In this document: piece after piece, positions 43,444 to 52,765 of the stretch
Layout: each line of letters begins with the position of its first letter
How positions within the stretch are numbered: the stretch's first letter is position 1
Origin: Metamycoplasma gateae
Lineage (GTDB): Bacteria > Bacillota_I > Bacilli_A > Mycoplasmatales > Metamycoplasmataceae
Direction: 5' to 3'
Assembly (NCBI RefSeq): GCF_036352135.1
Contig: NZ_CP143578.1
Coordinates: forward strand, 372,001 to 436,000
DNA: 64,000 nucleotides
Notes under the pieces: generated by a model
Databases searched by the model: none
Seen by the model: the letters and a program-made list of their open reading frames with translations, nothing else
What the model was told of the DNA's origin: nothing
Made by a program: the position numbers and the translations under genes

Positions 43444-43709
43444 AAACAAAATTTTAGCATTAATAATATTAAAACAAATTAAATACGTAAAAAAGGATAA
43501 TAATTTTTTTATAATACTTTTTTGTTATATAATATTTGCAGTAGGAAAACGGACTTCCTTATCATGAAAAATAATTCCTACTACTAAAAAACTAATTTAA
43601 AATAAAAAAATGCCTAGGAAAACGGACTTCCTAAGCAAGGGAATTATACCATTAAATATTATTATTACTTGCTTTTTGTGAGGTTTTTTCCTAGCGAAAG
43701 GAAAATACT
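43444..43709 (+). promoter_or_regulatory. Integrase promoter and modular structured leader
   Basis: TATAAT (43528-43533) predicts a start at 43540. The leader contains AGTAGGAA (43540-43547), TTCCT (43555-43559), TTCCTACT (43575-43582), a second 18-bp copy of TAGGAAAACGGACTTCCT (43615-43632; first copy 43542-43559) and TTTTCC (43686-43691), which pairs with GGAAAA (43700-43705), the integrase ribosome binding site. Many alternative stems of TAGGAA with TTCCTA are possible. The left half, 43444-43527, should hold the promoter of the minus-strand gene. Confidence 0.6.
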
Positions 43710-44669
43710 ATGTCAATGAAAGAAAAAATTCAAATTTTTCTAACCCAAAATTATCCTAATCCAAATACTAGAAAAATAGCTGCAATTGCATTAAAAAGAA
43801 TAGAACATTTGAACAAAATTGATATAAATAAAATAAATGAAATTTATAATAACATTCCTAAGTCAGTTCTTTCTAATTCGAGCAAAAATACTGAGCTTGC
43901 ATTTATTAAAAAATTTATAAAAGTATTAGGCACTGCAAATAATACTTTCTATAATGAACACCAATTGATTAAATTTGAAAATGATTCGAAGCCCAAGGCA
44001 ACATTCACAGCCACAGAACTTGATTTAATACTAAAGGAACTACAAGAGTTTAATAATCGTGAATTTGAGCTTATCTTTAAATTATTATTGCACAATGGTT
44101 GTCGTTTAGGAGAATTTGTTAAAATCCCATGAAACGAAATGAAAAAGTATAATTTTGAATATTCTTTTAAAGCTTCGAAAAACGGAAACTATAGATCTAT
44201 TTTTGTTCCAGAAGAGCTACAACCAATTTTAGAAGAAGTAAAAATAACGTACGTTTACAAAAGCATTCAAAACTTATTTAAAAATTTTGAAATTTTCTTC
44301 AAATCAAAACACCCTGATTTTAAAAAAAGAATTACAGCACACATACTTAGAGCACAACTTATTACAAATATGCATATGCGTGGACTTAACTTAGGTGAAA
44401 TACAATGTGCAACAGGACACGTTAATCAAGCTGTAATTTCATCACGTTATATCAAAACAAATAGTAATTATCATAAACAACTACTAGAAATAGGGAATAT
44501 GGATCCATTAGAGGCTTTAGACGTTCAAAAAATGAAGAGCGAGATAAAAACACTAACTCAACAAATTTCTGTTCTTAAAATTGATTTCATAAGTAAGGAT
44601 AATTTAATTAAAGAACAACAAGAAATTATAAACAAATATAAAAATCTATATGGGGAATTGCAAGAATAA
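43710..44669 (+). CDS. int: Prophage tyrosine integrase
   Basis: A 319-residue tyrosine recombinase. The catalytic set is visible: Arg in HNGCRLGEFV, His-x-x-Arg in TAHILRAQL, His in ATGHVNQAV and the nucleophile Tyr in SSRYIKTN. The N-terminal 100 residues form the core-binding domain. After the catalytic Tyr there are about 75 further residues, mostly a coiled coil (VQKMKSEIKTLTQQISVLKI), which is longer than usual and may mediate oligomer contacts or hold a regulator. It should integrate and excise the prophage at AAAAAGTACTT. Confidence 0.88.
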
Positions 44670-44672
44670 TTA

Positions 44673-45188
44673 ATGGAAAAAACTAAACTAAAAATGCCCA
44701 CTTGAAAAGAGCTACAATTAAATATAAAAGCACTTTTAATTAAGAATGATCCTAAAACCTTTGAAGAATGGAAAACGTTATTTCAAAAGGAATTTCTTTT
44801 TAAACTTAAAAAATGGATGAGAAATAATAATATCGATTTTCAACTTATACCAAAATACTATAATGTTTTGTTTTATTGGTCTTTTATTAATCACAGAAGA
44901 GAAGAAGAATTAATTAAATTACTTACAAAAAATAGTTTTCGAGCTAGTCGTACAAAATTAAAAACTGATGCTATTCTAAAAATAGATTTATTTCTAGAAA
45001 AAGATAATATTAAATATGCTGTACAGCTTAAGAATCAAATTAGTAATCTTACAAGCTTCGAAAAACGGAAAATAATCGAATTTTGCAAAAAACAAAATCT
45101 AATACCGGTATTAATAATAAAGCAACAAAATAAATATAAATGTTTTAATTTATCTAATAATTCTGAAATAGAATTAATAAATAATTAG
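44673..45188 (+). CDS. Phage protein with PD-(D/E)XK-like nuclease motif
   Basis: A 171-residue protein starting three bases after the integrase stop. LKTDAILKIDLFLEKDNIKYAVQLKNQIS resembles the PD-(D/E)XK core: Asp in KIDLF, then the Q-x-K variant in AVQLK found in several nucleases. The N-terminal half is helical. It may cut foreign DNA, resolve recombination intermediates, or act with the integrase in excision. No closer family is recognisable; confidence in the motif is moderate. It ends at the first of six successive hairpins. Confidence 0.5.
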
Positions 45189-45461
45189 GTTTTTTAGCAT
45201 ATGCGCGATTAAGATGCATATGCTTTTTATATTATTATTAATTGTCATGTGTGCATTTTTATTAGCACACATGACAATATAATATATATTTAAAAAGTAA
45301 CGATAATAATGTAGTTACTTTTTAAATATATTAATAATGTATTTAATATAAAACATTATAAGTTTTATATTAAATACTATATATAGTTGTTTTATATATA
45401 TTATTATATATAAAACAACATATTATTATATATATTATATATAATAATAGGAGCGAATGGA
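45189..45461 (+). repeat. Array of six consecutive stem-loops at the right prophage end
   Basis: Six adjacent inverted repeats with unrelated sequences: 45196-45224 (9 bp, then TTTTT: terminator), 45241-45278 (14 bp, ATTGTCATGTGTGC), 45284-45331 (18 bp), 45339-45377 (16 bp, GTATTTAATATAAAAC), 45386-45419 (15 bp, GTTGTTTTATATATA) and 45421-45449 (14 bp palindrome). All are perfect. Loops are 11, 10, 12, 7, 4 and 1 base. They are separated by only 5-16 bases. No gene lies here. Confidence 0.85.
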
Positions 45462-45603
45462 ATGAGCGACGTAAAAAAAGAAATAAAATAATAAAAAAAC
45501 AAAAAAATTTAAAAAAGATAAAAAACGTCGCTCTTTTAAGGAAAATATTAAAAAAGTTAATAAAAACTTCAAAAATGTTAAAATAATTATGAAAAACTAT
45601 TAA
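45462..45603 (+). other. Possible small Lys-rich gene with a frame break
   Basis: A strong AGGAG (45449-45453) stands nine bases before ATG AGC GAC GTA; the frame stops after nine codons (MSDVKKEIK). The two other frames stay open to 45603 (ending IIMKNY) or to 45584, both extremely Lys-rich. A frameshift in the A runs may separate the parts. GAGCGACGT (45464-45472) also pairs with ACGTCGCTC (45525-45533), so the segment may instead be a seventh hairpin with a purine-rich loop. Confidence 0.25.
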
Positions 45604-45646
45604 TTTAAGGTGCTTTTTTGGTTAGAAAACACAAAAAAGTATTTTA

Positions 45647-45657
45647 AAAAAGTACTT
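45647..45657. repeat. Candidate attR core
   Basis: AAAAAGTACTT, exact direct repeat of 30470-30480. Phage sequence lies to the left and the cysS promoter to the right. Confidence 0.6.
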
Positions 45658-45683
45658 TATAAGTGGTTTTATTATTATATAAT
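45650..45683 (+). promoter_or_regulatory. cysS promoter
   Basis: AAGTACTTTATAA (45650-45662) followed after 15 bases by TATAAT (45678-45683), the same box and spacing as for argS. A second TATAAT at 45701-45706 ends six bases before the ATG and would give a leaderless mRNA. Confidence 0.5.
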
Positions 45684-45712
45684 AAATTGAATTTTTCATA
45701 TATAATGTTGCT

Positions 45713-46918
45713 ATGAAAAAATATTATTTATGTGGTCCTACAGTATATAATTATCCGCACATTGGAAATATTAGACCAGCAGTTACATTTGATATTATGA
45801 TAAGAGCTCAAAGATATCTAGGAGAAGAAGTTTTTTATCTACACAATATTACCGATATTGATGACAAAATAATAAAAAAATCAATTGAAGAAAACAAAAG
45901 CGAACATGAAATAGCTAAAAAATATGAAGATTATTATTTAGATTTATTTAAATCATTCAATCTTGAAATGCCAACAAAAATTATAAGAGTAACAGATTCA
46001 TTGGATGATATGTACAAATATATTCAAAAAATGATTGATAAAGGTGCTGCTTACCAGGTTGGAGGCAATGTATTTTTTGATGTTGATAAATTTAATAAAG
46101 TATATGGATCAATAAGTAATCAAAAAATTGAGCACTTAATTTCAGAAGAAAATAACGAATATGGTAAAAAAAATTCAAAAGATTTTGCATTATGAAAAGA
46201 AACTGAAGTAGGAATTAAATATAATAGTCCTTTTGGATTAGGAAGACCTGGATGACATACAGAATGTAGTTGTTTTATTGATAAATTTTTTAACGGTGAA
46301 ACTATTGATATCCACGGCGGAGGTATTGACCTTATTTTCCCTCACCACGAAAATGAAAACATTCAACATTTTTCTATCTATAATAATCCTATTTCAAAAA
46401 ATTGAATTCATTTCGGAACTTTAAATTACAAAAATCAAAAAATGTCTAAATCAATAGGTAATTTAATCTTCCCTCATGATTTTTTAAAAAAATATAATCC
46501 CGACACATATAAACTATTAATGTTATCTACAAACTACTCAAAACCAATTAATCTAACTGATCAACTTTTTATTTCAAATAAATCATTAGTTGATAAATTT
46601 ATTCAAATAAACAATATCGTTCAAATTAAAGAAATTAACAATGAAATTGATAATGAGAAAGTAAATGAAGTTATAACATATATAGCAAATTTAAACTTTT
46701 CACATGCTTACAAGGAAATAATGAATCTTTCAAAAAATGAACTATCATTTAATACTTTTTTAAAAATAATGAATATATTAGGTTTTGTTTTTACATTAAA
46801 TAAAGTAAGTGAAGAAGACAAGAATTTATATAAGAAATGAAAGAATTTATTAAATGATAAAAAATATGAGGAAGCTGATAAATTAAGAGATATTTTAAAA
46901 GAAAGAAAACTAGTGTAA
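45713..46918 (+). CDS. cysS: Cysteinyl-tRNA synthetase
   Basis: Charges tRNA-Cys; 401 residues, short because the N-terminal strand present in E. coli CysRS is missing and the protein starts almost at [15 protein letters not shown] (HIGH motif as HIGN). Zinc ligands are in GWHTECSC and in the region [15 protein letters not shown]; the second signature is KMSKSIGN. The shortened C-terminus keeps the [14 protein letters not shown] helix. No Shine-Dalgarno is visible. It overlaps the next gene by one base, so it forms a cysS-rlmB-type operon. Confidence 0.95.
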
Positions 46919-47613
46919 TGAAAAATTTTATCTATGGAAAAAATTCTGTTTTAGAAGCTGTAGAAAATAACTTCCCTATTAACAAAATTTATTTATTAAA
47001 AGGTGTTGAAAATAAAAATATAAAATTTAAAAATATAACTTATCTTTCAATGCCTGAAATGAATAAGATAATAAAAGGCAATCATCAAGGTTATATTGCT
47101 GAAATTGCTCCATTTAATTATTATGATATTCATACAATTATCAAAGATAAACCTAGCAGTGTATTAATCTTAGATCATATACAAGATCCTCAAAACTTTG
47201 GTGCAATAATTAGATCAGCTAATGTTTTTGGAGTTAAACATATTATCATTCCAAAGGATCGCTGTGTTGATATTACTCCAACTGTCTTAAAGATATCTTC
47301 TGGTGGATTTAAAAATATAAAAGTAATTAAAGTTTCAAGTTTATTTGATGCTATTGAATTTTTGAAAAAAAATAATTTCTGAATTTATGCAACTGCCTTA
47401 AATGAAAAAGCAAAAAAACTTTCTGAAACAAATTTTAGTTTCCCAGTAGCATTGATAGTAGGAAATGAAGGAAGTGGAGTTTCTAAAACATTATTAAAAC
47501 ACTCTGATGAAATTATTTATATTAATCAAGACAACGAATCGGTTCAATCACTAAATGTTTCTTCGGCAACTTCGATATGTCTTTATGAATTATTCAACCA
47601 AAAAATAAAATAG
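46918..47613 (+). CDS. rlmB: TrmH/RlmB-type RNA 2'-O-ribose methyltransferase
   Basis: A 231-residue SPOUT methyltransferase. The N-terminal substrate-binding domain (YGKNSVLEAVENN) and the knotted catalytic domain are both clear: DHIQDPQNFGAIIRSA, PTVLKISSGG, LIVGNEGSGVS and the ending SLNVSSATSICLYE. By size and neighbours (cysS) it fits RlmB, which methylates G2251 of 23S rRNA, though a tRNA target cannot be excluded. It ends at the terminator shared with arcC. Confidence 0.88.
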
Positions 47614-47641
47614 TCGAGAATTAAAACTCTCGACTTTTTTA
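47608..47641. terminator. Bidirectional terminator between rlmB and arcC
   Basis: AGTCGAGA (47612-47619) pairs with TCTCGACT (47628-47635), with A's before and T's after. Confidence 0.88.
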
Positions 47642-47656
47642 TATATAAATTTAAAA

Positions 47657-48592
47657 TTAATTTAAAGTAACTTTTGTACCAATTTTTTCGGCAATAATGT
47701 CTTCTAAATCTTTTAAATCTCCGATAAAGGCAGCTTTTCCACCTTCTTCAACGAATTTAATAGCAGCTTGTACTTTTGGAAGCATACTTCCAGGTGCAAA
47801 TTGTTTTTCTTCGATGTATTTTTCTAATTCAGCTTTGTTTACTTGTTTTAGATCTTTTTGGTCTGGTTTACCAAAGTTTACCTTAACAAAATCAACAGCA
47901 GTTAGAACAATAAAGTAATCTGCATTTGTTAAAGCAGCCATTTTTGCTAATGCAAAGTCTTTATCGATAACACCATCAACACCTTCGATGAAACCATTTT
48001 CATCTTTAACAGTAGGGATACCTCCACCACCACCAACGATAACTGTTGCACCAGAATTAATAGCATTTTTCATTTGATTAATTCCTACAAAGTTAATTGG
48101 TTTTGGAGAAGCAACAACTTTTCTAAATCCACGTCCTGCATCTTCAACAATAACGCTATTTGGGTTAGCTGCTTCTGCTTCTTCCTTAGAATTAAAGAAT
48201 GGACCAATAGGTTTTGTTGGATTTAAAAATGCAGGGTCTTTTGGATCTACTAATGTTTGTGTTAATAAATATAAAACTTCTTTATCTTTTAATCCTTCTT
48301 CTTCGAATGCATTAGTAATAGCATTAACCATGTGGTATCCAATGTAACCTTGTGACATTGCACCAGCTTCTGGTAATGGAACTAATGGTGATTTAGGATT
48401 AACTGAAGCTGCACTAACAAAGCCGTTGAAAATCATTCCAACTTGTGGACCATTTCCGTGTCCTACAATAACTTCGTGTCCAGCTTTAACTAATTCAGCA
48501 ATTTTTTTAGCAGGGATTTTAACTAATTCTTTTTGTTCAGCAGGATTATTTCCTAATGCGTTTCCGCCTAATGCAATAACAATTCTACTCAT
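47657..48592 (-). CDS. arcC: Carbamate kinase
   Basis: Makes ATP from carbamoyl phosphate and ADP, the energy-yielding last step of the arginine deiminase pathway; 311 residues. Key blocks are VIALGGNALGNNPAEQ, VGHGNGPQVG, VVASPKPINFVG, TVIVGGGGGIPTV and FAPGSMLPKVQAA. It starts two bases after the arcB stop, so both enzymes are made from one message. Length and motifs are those of a functional enzyme. Confidence 0.97.
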   Translation of the reverse strand: MSRIVIALGGNALGNNPAEQKELVKIPAKKIAELVKAGHEVIVGHGNGPQVGMIFNGFVSAASVNPKSPLVPLPEAGAMSQGYIGYHMVNAITNAFEEEGLKDKEVLYLLTQTLVDPKDPAFLNPTKPIGPFFNSKEEAEAANPNSVIVEDAGRGFRKVVASPKPINFVGINQMKNAINSGATVIVGGGGGIPTVKDENGFIEGVDGVIDKDFALAKMAALTNADYFIVLTAVDFVKVNFGKPDQKDLKQVNKAELEKYIEEKQFAPGSMLPKVQAAIKFVEEGGKAAFIGDLKDLEDIIAEKIGTKVTLN

Positions 48593-48594
48593 AA

Positions 48595-49638
48595 TTAGTA
48601 TCCTATTGTAGCTAGAATAACAGCCTTAATTGTGTGCATACGGTTTCCAGCTTGTTGAATTGATTTGTTGTATTTTGATTGGAACACTTCATCAGTAACT
48701 TCCATAGCACCTGTTGCAACAACTGGGTATTTTGAACCTAATTTTTCTTTTATTTCTGATGAGAATAAAGTTTTGTCATCGTGGAATGCTGGTAAGCAGT
48801 GTAAGAAAATAACACTTTCTTTAGCAGCTTTCATCATGGCCATATCAACTTGGAAAGCTCCTAATTCTTGAATACGAGGTTCAAATAATTCAAATGGTTC
48901 TCCTAATGATACTCAAACGTCTGTATAGATAGCATCCGCATCTTTAGCAGCTTCTAATTTGTTGTCTGAGAATGAAACTGATCCACCGTTACGTTCAAAT
49001 AATTTAAGAACTTCTTCATAAACGTGTTTGTGGTCTGGTCCATTTTTAACAATTTCTCATTGTTCTTTTGGTCCACACATAACAATGTGAACACCAAAGA
49101 ATGCAGCACCTATCATTAATGAACGAGCAACGTTGTTTTTAATATCACCTGAGAAAACAATTTTCTTTCCTCTTAGGTCTCCAACAAATTCTTTAAATGT
49201 TAAGTAGTCCGCTAACATTTGTGTTGGGTGTTCAGCGTCTGTTAAACCATTTCAAACTGGAACACCTGAATATTTAGCAAGAGCTTCAACATCTGATTGT
49301 TTGAAACCACGGAATTCAATACCGTCATACATTTGTCCTAGAACCATAGCTGTATCTTCAACTGATTCTTTTTTACCAAAGTTTGATCCTGTTGGTCCGA
49401 TGTATGTACAGCTTGCACCTAAATCAGCAGCAGCTACTTCGAAAGCACAACGTGTTCTTGTTGAGTCTTTTTGGAACATAATAACAATGTTTGCTCCTGT
49501 TAAAGGACGGTTGTTAACATGTAATCCTTGCATTTTAGCTTTCTTTAATTCTCAAGAAAGATCTAAAAGATAATTAATTTCATCGGTTGTGAAGTTTAGA
49601 GCTGTATCTAAACTACGACCTTTTAAATTCATTGGCAT
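48595..49638 (-). CDS. arcB: Ornithine carbamoyltransferase, catabolic
   Basis: Converts citrulline plus phosphate to ornithine and carbamoyl phosphate. 347 residues from the first ATG (an alternative Met two codons later is also possible; both share the GGAG site). The carbamoyl-phosphate loop DSTRTR, the [11 protein letters not shown] block and the ornithine-site HCLPAFHDD are intact. First gene of arcB-arcC. Promoter and hairpin leader lie at 49699-49736. Confidence 0.97.
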
Positions 49639-49698
49639 ATAATATAAATCTCCTAGTATATTTTTTTTATATGTTTTTAATTTTTAGATAGACTTTTA

Positions 49699-49736
49699 GT
49701 GTTTTTTTAATATAAATAAAACACGTTTAAATTATA
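49699..49736 (-). promoter_or_regulatory. arcB promoter with 5'-terminal hairpin
   Basis: TATAAT (49736-49731) predicts transcription from 49724. GTGTTTT (49724-49718), beginning at that base, pairs with AAAACAC (49705-49699). About 60 A/T-rich bases then lead to the GGAG site. Confidence 0.55.
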
Positions 49737-49846
49737 ACAATTTTTACGCTTTTTTAATATTTTGATTTTATATTTAAAATATAAAACAAAAGTTAATAAA
49801 TAATAGGTAAAATAAAAGTCAGCAGTTTCCTGAAGGCCTATTTTAT

Positions 49847-50305
49847 TTATTTTTTTGTTTCTTCTTTTGATAGAAATTCATTCATTTTTTGTAATTCTAA
49901 TAGAATTAATTCCTCGGTTGTTGGAACCACTTCTTCAACTTTTTCTTCTTCAATTGGTTGTTTTTTTGCTTTATGATAAACAACTGTATTTCTTATTAGA
50001 TAAAATATAAATAAACTAATGAAAATAAATGTCGAAACAATAATGAATTGAATTAATGCGGCCAAAAACTCACCAATTAATATATTACCAACTTTAATTT
50101 CTTTAACTTCATTGACGTTGAATAATGAAGTAATCGAAGCCATTATAACGTCTTTTGCTAATGATGAAACAACAGCACCAAATGAAGCACCTAATAATAA
50201 CCCAATAGCTAACATTATAATGTTTCCACGTTTTAAAACTGAGTTAGCATCCTTAAAGGAATTTCTAATAATTTTTCTTTTTTGTTCTAATTCTTTTTTT
50301 GTCAT
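49847..50305 (-). CDS. mscL: Large-conductance mechanosensitive channel
   Basis: A 152-residue MscL that opens under membrane tension to release solutes on osmotic downshock, important for a wall-less cell. The first helix RGNIIMLAIGLLLGASFGAVVSSLAKDVIM and the second helix EFLAALIQFIIVSTFIFISLFIFYLI are plain, and the cytoplasmic tail ends in a short helix (EELILLELQKMNEFL). It follows the membrane protein gene at 50328 on the same strand. A weak hairpin (49802-49843) after it may be a terminator. Confidence 0.92.
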   Translation of the reverse strand: MTKKELEQKRKIIRNSFKDANSVLKRGNIIMLAIGLLLGASFGAVVSSLAKDVIMASITSLFNVNEVKEIKVGNILIGEFLAALIQFIIVSTFIFISLFIFYLIRNTVVYHKAKKQPIEEEKVEEVVPTTEELILLELQKMNEFLSKEETKK

Positions 50306-50327
50306 TTTATATCCTTTTTATTAAAAA

Positions 50328-50717
50328 TTATGATCTTTTTTTTGCGATAATACCAATATTTCCTATCCATGAAAATAATCAAAGTGGTTTTATTATTAAT
50401 GATAATAATAAAATTATTTTTCCAAATGTTTGTGTTTTTCAACTTGCTATTGAAATTATGATTATATCTAATATATATGTTAATATTGATAAACCATAGG
50501 CCGCAGCCAAACAAATTCCCCATTTAGCATTTTCTTTTAAAATTATTTTAAAATCATTATACAATTCATCAAGATTGTCTTTGTTATAACTTTTATTGTG
50601 TTCAGCTACGAATTTCATAAAAGCTGTAATAATAAAATACAAACTAATTGCAATCAAAATAATAGAAGTAATTTTAAAAATTAATGTTGCAATCGATAAT
50701 TTTCTCTCACTCGTCAT
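50328..50717 (-). CDS. Hypothetical membrane protein upstream of mscL
   Basis: A 129-residue protein with three hydrophobic segments (about residues 10-32, 66-92, 96-120), the last two joined across a UGA Trp codon. Between helices 1 and 2 is a charged loop (HNKSYNKDNLDELYNDFKII). I do not recognise a family. It is the first gene of a two-gene operon with mscL, so a role in membrane or osmotic stress is conceivable, without further evidence. Confidence 0.65.
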
Positions 50718-50730
50718 TTAACTCCTTAAA

Positions 50731-50772
50731 AAATAAATAATTTAATTTATTATTTATTTGCTTCTTATTATA
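50731..50772 (-). promoter_or_regulatory. Promoter and 5'-terminal hairpin of the membrane protein-mscL operon
   Basis: TATAAT (50772-50767) predicts +1 at 50760. AAATAAATAAT (50759-50749) pairs perfectly over 11 bases with ATTATTTATTT (50741-50731). The AAGGAG site follows immediately. Confidence 0.55.
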
Positions 50773-50880
50773 ATTTATAAATACATAATTATTAAAATAA
50801 TTATAATATATAATATTTATTAAGTTATTTTTAGCAAGATAAACATGAAATTTTAAAAAATAATATATGGAGGATTTTAT

Positions 50881-52698
50881 ATGAAACCGACGAAAATTTT
50901 TGGTTTAGGAGGAATGCAAGAAATAGGCAAAAGTACCTTGATTATTGAATATGATCAGCAAATTTTTATTATCGATACAGGGATAAAATTTTGTGATAGC
51001 TATGTAACTGGGGTAAATGGCTCTATTCCTGACTTTACTTATTTAACAGAAAATCAACATAAAGTTCAAGCTTTATTTATTACCCACGGACACGAAGATC
51101 ATATTGGTGGAGTTCCTTATTTAGTTCAACAAGTTGATGTTAAAAAAATATACGCACCAAGAATTGCAATTCAATATTTAAAACTAAAATTTTCAGATAT
51201 GAAAATAAAGACCAACGTTGAATTCATTGAAATTCATAAAGATTTAGTAGCAGAATTTGGTGAATGTAGTGTTGATTGATGAACAGCACAACATTCAATT
51301 CCAGATGCTTTTGGTGTAAGAATCAAAACTCCAAATGGTAGCTTAATGATGACTGGAGATTTTAGATTCGATTATACTCCAATTGGTAATTTAACAGATT
51401 TTTCAAAACTTAAAAAAATAGGTGATGAAGGTTTAGATGTTTTATTTTCAGATTCAACAAACGCGATGAGACCTAATCATTCGCCATCTGAAAGTGATAT
51501 TCTAAAAGATATAAAAAAATATATGCTTGAGGCAGAAAAGAAAATTATAATCACTGCTTTTGCTTCAAATCTAACTAGAATTAAGGCTATTATTGAACTA
51601 GGTGCACAACTTGGGAAAAAAGTTATAGCATTTGGTCGTTCGATGATTGATAATATTGATATCGGTAGAAGATTAGGATACATTAATGCACCTGATGAAG
51701 TATTTATTGATAAAAAACACCTATCTAAATATGATGATAATGAATTATTAATATTAACAACAGGATCACAAGGTGAAGAAATGGCTGGTCTTGCAAAGAT
51801 GTCATATGATAAACATCCAAATGTAAGTATTAAACCTAAAGATACAGTAATTTTTTCATCAAGTCCAATACCTGGTAATAGATCAAAATGTGAATTGTTA
51901 GTAAATAGATTATATAAGTTAGGTGCGATTATTAGAGAAAATGGAATTGATGGATATCTTCATACATCAGGACATGCTTATAAGGATGAACACCGTAAGA
52001 TTTTTGAACTAACAAGACCTAAATACTTTATGCCTTACCATGGTGAATATAGAATGAGCGTCGTACACGGATACACAGGTGTTGAAAGTGGTGTAAGACC
52101 AAATAATATAATAATTGCTAAACTTGGTGATGTATATCATTTAGTAAATCACAACATCTCTTTATCAAATGAAAAAGTTTATTTTGGTCCTGTTTTTATC
52201 GATGGTAATATTCTTTCAAAAACAAACTCACAAATCATGAAAGAAAGAATGGAGCTTGGTCAAAATGGGTTTGTTCATGTAATAATAGCAATTAATAAAG
52301 AAAAAAATATTATCCTTGGAAAACCTCGTATTGTTTCAAGAGGTGCCTTCTTTGTTAAAAATTCTTTACATTTAATTGAGGAAGCAAAAAGATTAGTACA
52401 TGGTGCAGTATTGTACACTATAAAAAATGAAAAAGATTGAACAATACCTAAAATAAAACAACTAATTGTTGATCGTTTAGATCCTTTCTTCTATAAAAAT
52501 AAAAGAAGAAATGTAGTTATTATTCCAACTATCTTATTTACAGAACAAAAAGAAGAAAAAGATAATAAGGTAGCTAAAAAAGAAACTAAACCAAAGTCAG
52601 TTAAACAATCAGTAAAAACTGCTAAAATTCAAGAAAAAGTTAAATTAAAAAGAAAAGAAAAAAGCATAGTAAAAGAAAATACTGAAATTAAAAAATAA
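50881..52698 (+). CDS. rnj: Ribonuclease J
   Basis: A 605-residue RNase J, the 5'-to-3' exonuclease and endonuclease central to mRNA decay in low-GC Gram-positive lineages. The metallo-beta-lactamase zinc motif is THGHEDHIGG, further ligands lie in HSIPDAFG and MTGDFRFD, and the beta-CASP part includes DSTNAMRP, TTGSQGEEMAGL, GHAYKDEH and PYHGEYR. The last 50 residues are a Lys-rich tail (KETKPKSVKQSVKTAKI). A strong GGAGG site precedes ATG. It stands alone with its own terminator. Confidence 0.95.
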
Positions 52699-52703
52699 AA
52701 TAA

Positions 52704-52748
52704 CCCCAAAAGTTTTTCCTGAAAAAGGATTATCTTTTGGGGATTTTT
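52704..52748 (+). terminator. Terminator of the RNase J gene
   Basis: CCCCAAAAG (52704-52712) pairs with CTTTTGGGG (52734-52742), followed by ATTTTTAT. Confidence 0.88.
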
Positions 52749-52765
52749 ATATAAAATTAAAATCT

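Larger units (their letters stand above)
30470..45657 (+). mobile_element. Prophage, about 15.2 kb, between argS and cysS
   Basis: The element contains recognisable helicase, large terminase, portal, major capsid, receptor-binding fibre, holin-like protein and tyrosine integrase genes, almost all on the plus strand. It is bounded by an 11-bp direct repeat. The host genes on both sides are divergent tRNA synthetases whose promoter regions reach to the repeats. Size and layout, including one oppositely oriented membrane protein near the integrase, match the known MAV1, phiMFV1 and MHoV-1 mycoplasma phages. All genes appear intact, so it may be inducible. Confidence 0.9.

Noticed and set aside
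43542-43632. Type III toxin-antitoxin repeats upstream of the integrase
   Set aside because: Only two copies exist, 73 bases apart, and the downstream protein is a clear tyrosine recombinase, not a ToxN-like ribonuclease.
43542-43633. TAGGAA-N7-TTCCTA dyads as the phage attachment core
   Set aside because: Neither prophage junction contains this sequence, whereas AAAAAGTACTT is present at both; the dyads are better explained as leader or operator elements.
45189-45461. CRISPR array or retron RNA
   Set aside because: The hairpins have no common repeat unit or regular spacers, and no Cas or reverse transcriptase gene occurs in the window.
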